Positions 61,801 to 64,000 of a DNA stretch of 64,000 nucleotides are shown piece after piece (position 1 is the stretch's first letter; every line of letters starts with the position of its first letter). Made by a program: the position numbers and the translations under genes. The stretch comes from Chitinimonas_A lacunae (lineage in GTDB: Bacteria > Pseudomonadota > Gammaproteobacteria > Burkholderiales > Chitinimonadaceae). The notes beneath the pieces were generated by a model. The model was given only the letters and a program-made list of their open reading frames with translations. It made no database searches and was not told the origin of the DNA. Location of the stretch: assembly GCF_042650885.1 (NCBI RefSeq), contig NZ_JBHSBU010000001.1, positions 1,364,001 through 1,428,000 of the forward strand, written 5' to 3'.

Positions 61801-62182
61801 GGGCACGGTCAACAGCGCCGGCCTCCATGCAGGCATGCTGCTCGGTGGCAACAGCTCGCTCTACGCCCGCTACCGCTATCAAGACAGCCACAGCGAGCGC
61901 TGGCGCGGCAGCCATCTGCCGTATCTGCCGCGCCATCAGGTCGCCTTGGGCGGCAGTTGGCTGGTGTGGCCGCGTACCCAACTCTCGGCCCAGGCCATCC
62001 ACCGCAGCCGCCGCTTCGAAGACGAAGCCAACCGCCAACCGCTCCCTGCCGAATGGGAAGGCATCGTGCGCATCTATTGGGAAAGCCCCGACAAGCGCTG
62101 GAACCTCGATGCCCTGGCCGGCAACCTGGGCCGGCGCGACGAGCCGGCCTTGTTTGCGGCGACGTTGCAGTATCGCTTTTGA
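58823..62182 (+). CDS. FecR-domain, TPR and outer-membrane barrel fusion protein
   Basis: The start is TTG at 58823 with GGAG nearby. The 1119-residue protein has a signal peptide (residues 8-24). A FecR-like domain (about 28-190) carries LRLARNSQFEIKSIG and IAAIHGTDWVAEV, with VLSGRVELRN typical of FecR. TPR-like helical repeats follow (about 215-530, with repeated A-x-x-x-x-RALALDP-type units). The C-terminal region (about 640-1119) has many amphipathic strands and a final aromatic LQYRF, as in outer-membrane barrels. It may be a surface scaffold or secretion porin. The order FecR-TPR-barrel in one chain is unusual. Function is not known. Confidence 0.8.
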   Translation: MPPSSSFRLFPWLVVLSLSSQAATVPSAEIVSLEGGGEYRTAATAAWVAARVQQKLFGGQTVRTLSDGSMALLFADRSQLRLARNSQFEIKSIGDGRGLDTLIKLRQGKAWMQSKNAPDRLKFETPTAIAAIHGTDWVAEVADDGSTLLTVLSGRVELRNEQGRVSLGPGEQGQVQPGGAPSKRVLQNPAERVQWVGDFRLEPRRHPELAAAPRWRPVFEALARGAIGEAARLLDAEQSRNFDGAAALLGADLDVYLGDFAAARARLEQAAQQDQQATRPQAALIELSMLQGQWDEARRRLAALARPIPTEFALLEAELARFDGAGDAALAAYRRAQAARPADPRGWHGAGVVETERDNFDTAAQALARALSLDPTDPELLADQAQLDSRASRFAAAEAGFAAALAARPDDYRALTGLALLRLRRGEDEAALEAALKAGVIEPRYARAHVYAAVAYYRLGRADAAQAELGLASRHDPNDPLPYLISALIEHDTLRPGPALEAARAALARLPRLKSLQQLADDRKGSAGLGSALAFMGLEEWALAYARDSYDPFWAGANFFLAERLAGNFNRKSALTLGLLTQPTAIGAASRFQPLLPQPGDFPTAALQVAASERLRSWQPALAVAGYRQSPVPWAYSLQGSRRWLDPRQGGKLPYDDRIDAAFGIEPNHRWRGFLSLEHFRSTSGGLSPQRQPVGTGMTDRIDTGLAYRPVAREQFWLKFGQGRDRSHWQRHESSQLAAEAIDVVSHSVMAERDEQSDIAARASLDRGQIEWSFGAETARRRIDSHGDVLETITFLPDLAISERQTLSDRGRDRSNSLWLGGRLRSQPGLVFDWTLSATRFDGWRARIRHFDSFPNAPVASRDDLRDSRIRPQLGVAWTLKPGLVLRAAWQDWQRPVSPASLQPLAHGGIPVDDRLTAPGGKLKQGRIQLDWEIGERSFWNAFAARQTIDNPSGLAGPWPRPVDVSRLDPFRFARIANASRLDLLEGEPVFAQGTVNSAGLHAGMLLGGNSSLYARYRYQDSHSERWRGSHLPYLPRHQVALGGSWLVWPRTQLSAQAIHRSRRFEDEANRQPLPAEWEGIVRIYWESPDKRWNLDALAGNLGRRDEPALFAATLQYRF

Positions 62183-62203
62183 AAGGTTCAGGAGAAGCGG
62201 GAG

Positions 62204-62275
62204 AGACGAATAGAAAAATTCAGGAAATCTCCCTGCAAGCAATGACCCATATCTCTTTGATAAAGGAAATTTTTT
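62204..62275 (+). repeat. AT-rich dispersed intergenic element, copy 8
   Basis: GAAAAATTCAGGAAAT (62213-62228), then CCCTGCAAGCAATGACCCATAT and an A-rich tail. The TGCAAGCA part matches copies 1 and 2. Confidence 0.55.
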
Positions 62276-62496
62276 AGGCGGACACTTGAGACCAAGATCA
62301 CACATTGGACTGCATGCCGATTCGGAAAACGCCCCCAGCCCCACTGCCCGATAGAAAAGCGGCGTAAGACACGAGGTTTCCGTCCTTACCGTCGTTCCTG
62401 CTGGACGCAAACGGTGGGTGACGGTCTGCGGCCCAAGCCACCCTGTGAGCTTGGTGGGATGGGAGACCCAGCAGGACAGGAAGCCTCAGCAGCACC

Positions 62497-62570
62497 AGAA
62501 TAGAAAATTTCAGGAAAAACGACTGCTATATCCATAGCCATATACATTAGAAAAAGAAAAAATACTTCAA
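62497..62570 (+). repeat. AT-rich dispersed intergenic element, copy 9 (well conserved)
   Basis: The core GAAAATTTCAGGAAAA (62503-62518) is followed by CGACTGCTATATCCATAGCC and TTAGAAAAAGAAAAAA. Two copies (8 and 9) lie about 290 bp apart in one spacer (62183-62698), where no gene is supported. Confidence 0.7.
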
Positions 62571-62698
62571 AAAGGCCGCTTGTCGCTCGGCAAGCAGCAG
62601 TCCGGAGGCGGAAAAGGATAGTCAGGCCGACGCACCCATAGCGGCGGCGACGCGAATGGCCAGTTTGGCCTGATCGCATCACGGACGAGGTATGCATC

Positions 62699-64000
62699 AT
62701 GAAGCGATTCCCTGACCAACTCCTGCCGGCCCTGCTGGCGCTGGTACTGGCCTGGCCGAGCGGCCATGCCGCCACACCCGGCGTCGCGGCTGGTTGGGAC
62801 CATAGTCTGGCGCTCGACGCCAATGGTACGGTCTACGCCTGGGGCAGCGATATTTCCGGTCAACTGGGCAGCAACCGCAATCTGGCCCAACTGCTGCCAC
62901 AACGACTGAGCCTGCCCGTTCCCGCCATCGCAGTTGCCGGTGGTGACCATTTCAGCCTGGCACTCGGCCGTGACGGCACGGTCTGGGCCTGGGGCGACAA
63001 TGGCTACGGCCAGCTTGCCGACCGCCAACGGATTCCCCGCGCCGCGCCGGGCAAGGTGGCCGGGCTCAGCGCCATCAGCGGCATTGCTGCCGGCGACGAT
63101 CACGCCCTGGCCCTGAAAAGCGACGGCAGCGTCTGGAGCTGGGGTCGGCCGCAAGGCAGCGACACGGCCCTGGCCGGGCAGAGTGAAGTCAAACGGGTCG
63201 AAGGTCTGAGCGGTATCCGGCAAATCGCCGCCGGCGCCGACCATTCGCTGGCGCTCGACGCCTCGGGACAGGTCTGGACCTGGGGCGACAATGACTGTGG
63301 CCAGCTCGGTGATGACGGCGAGCGCCGCACCACGCCGCAACGGGTCTATGGCATCTACGGCGCCAGCGGCATCGCAGCAGGCGGCCGGCATTCGCTGGTG
63401 ATGTTCCCCGATGGCAGCGTATGGGGCTGGGGTTGCAACGACAAAGGCCAGGTCGGCGACGGCTCGGGCCAGTCGAAGTCCTATGCAACCCAGGTCTTCT
63501 TGAGCGGCATCCGCTCGATTGCCACCCGGGGCGACTGGAGCATCGCGGTCGCCGGCGACGATGTGGTGTGGGTATGGGGCAGCGGCATCGGGCTTTCACC
63601 GCGACCGTTCACTGCGCTGCGCGGCAAGCAGGCGGCCCTGGGCTGCTATCACGTGATGACGCTCAATGCCGACCGCAGCGTCACTTCGATCGGCGACAAC
63701 AGCGCCGGCCAGCTCGGCAATGGCAGCCAGGACTACAGTATTGAGCCGATCCGCGCCGTGGGCGTCAGCAACGCCAGCGCCATCACCGCCGGCTGCCGCC
63801 ATGCGATGGCCCTGCTGGGCGACGGCAGCGTGCAGGTCTGGGGACTCGACGACCACGGCCAGCTCGGGCTTGGCACCGTCACCACCAGCACCACCCCAAT
63901 CAAGGTAACCGGCTTGAGCAGCGTCACCCAGACCGCCGCTGCCAACGGCAAGAGCTATGCGCTGCGCAGCGACGGAACGGTGTGGATGTGGGGTTCCACC
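62699..64000 (+). CDS. Exported RCC1-repeat beta-propeller protein, cut by the window end
   Basis: The gene runs from ATG at 62699 to the last base with no stop, 434 codons visible. A signal peptide is at about 1-25 (ending GHAA). At least six RCC1-type repeats follow, with the pattern Gly-x-x-His-Ser-Leu-Ala-Leu, Asp-Gly-x-Val-Trp-x-Trp-Gly and Gly-Gln-Leu-Gly (for example GDDHALALKSDGSVWSWG and GADHSLALDASGQVW). RCC1 repeats form seven-bladed propellers; bacterial secreted ones have varied, mostly unknown roles. It may continue beyond the window with further domains. Confidence 0.88.
   Translation, partial: MKRFPDQLLPALLALVLAWPSGHAATPGVAAGWDHSLALDANGTVYAWGSDISGQLGSNRNLAQLLPQRLSLPVPAIAVAGGDHFSLALGRDGTVWAWGDNGYGQLADRQRIPRAAPGKVAGLSAISGIAAGDDHALALKSDGSVWSWGRPQGSDTALAGQSEVKRVEGLSGIRQIAAGADHSLALDASGQVWTWGDNDCGQLGDDGERRTTPQRVYGIYGASGIAAGGRHSLVMFPDGSVWGWGCNDKGQVGDGSGQSKSYATQVFLSGIRSIATRGDWSIAVAGDDVVWVWGSGIGLSPRPFTALRGKQAALGCYHVMTLNADRSVTSIGDNSAGQLGNGSQDYSIEPIRAVGVSNASAITAGCRHAMALLGDGSVQVWGLDDHGQLGLGTVTTSTTPIKVTGLSSVTQTAAANGKSYALRSDGTVWMWGST

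Overview
This window looks like chromosomal DNA of a GC-rich Gram-negative bacterium, most likely a betaproteobacterium (Neisseriales/Burkholderiales side). The support is the ilvE / small zinc-finger protein / waaF order, outer-membrane barrels ending in Phe, a type II secretion secretin, HrpA, and the dadA-alr pair with a divergent Lrp-family regulator. The species cannot be fixed from sequence alone. Coding density is high, and most long antisense reading frames are shadows of GC-rich genes.

Layout. 0.3-6 kb: Sel1-repeat protein, CheB methylesterase, M1 aminopeptidase, Lrp-type regulator. 6.5-11 kb: D-amino acid dehydrogenase and alanine racemase, a DUF2262-like protein, MsrA. 11-17 kb: chemoreceptor, methyltransferase, MAPEG protein, IlvE, zinc-finger protein, heptosyltransferase. 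17-23 kb: a putative type III effector with its CesT-like chaperone, diverging from a DJ-1/PfpI-like protein plus two-component system. 23-29 kb: gspC-gspD-gspE and five tRNA genes alternating Asp/Val. 29-36 kb: DUF697-like protein, HrpA, and a peptidase-lectin chimera. 36.5-39.5 kb: thyA and folA followed by a diverged DarT/DarG-like pair. 39.7-43.2 kb: methyltransferase, diguanylate cyclase, PepSY membrane protein. 44-55.3 kb: a RiPP cluster of the thiazole/oxazole (TOMM, streptolysin S-like) type. 55.3-64 kb: MATE transporter, AAA ATPase, periplasmic binding protein, a FecR-TPR-barrel protein, and an RCC1-repeat protein cut by the window end.

The most exciting locus is the TOMM cluster. 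Two tandem 57- and 55-residue precursors carry near-identical leaders and a block of exactly twelve consecutive Cys/Ser/Thr residues. They are followed by a cyclodehydratase partner, a YcaO protein, a SagB-like dehydrogenase and a HExxH peptidase candidate. An ABC-2 exporter and a second envelope module come next: DUF2141 protein, LolD/MacB-like ATPase, FtsX-type permease, LolA-like periplasmic protein and outer-membrane barrel. From the dehydrogenase onward nearly all genes overlap by a few bases, which suggests that synthesis, leader removal and export across both membranes are co-expressed.

The second notable locus is the DarTG-like pair directly behind thyA-folA. Both proteins can be aligned by eye with the DarT/DarG families from memory, yet positions expected to be catalytic look substituted. 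A family of AT-rich intergenic elements with a GAAAATTTCAGGAAAA-like core is scattered through at least eight spacers.
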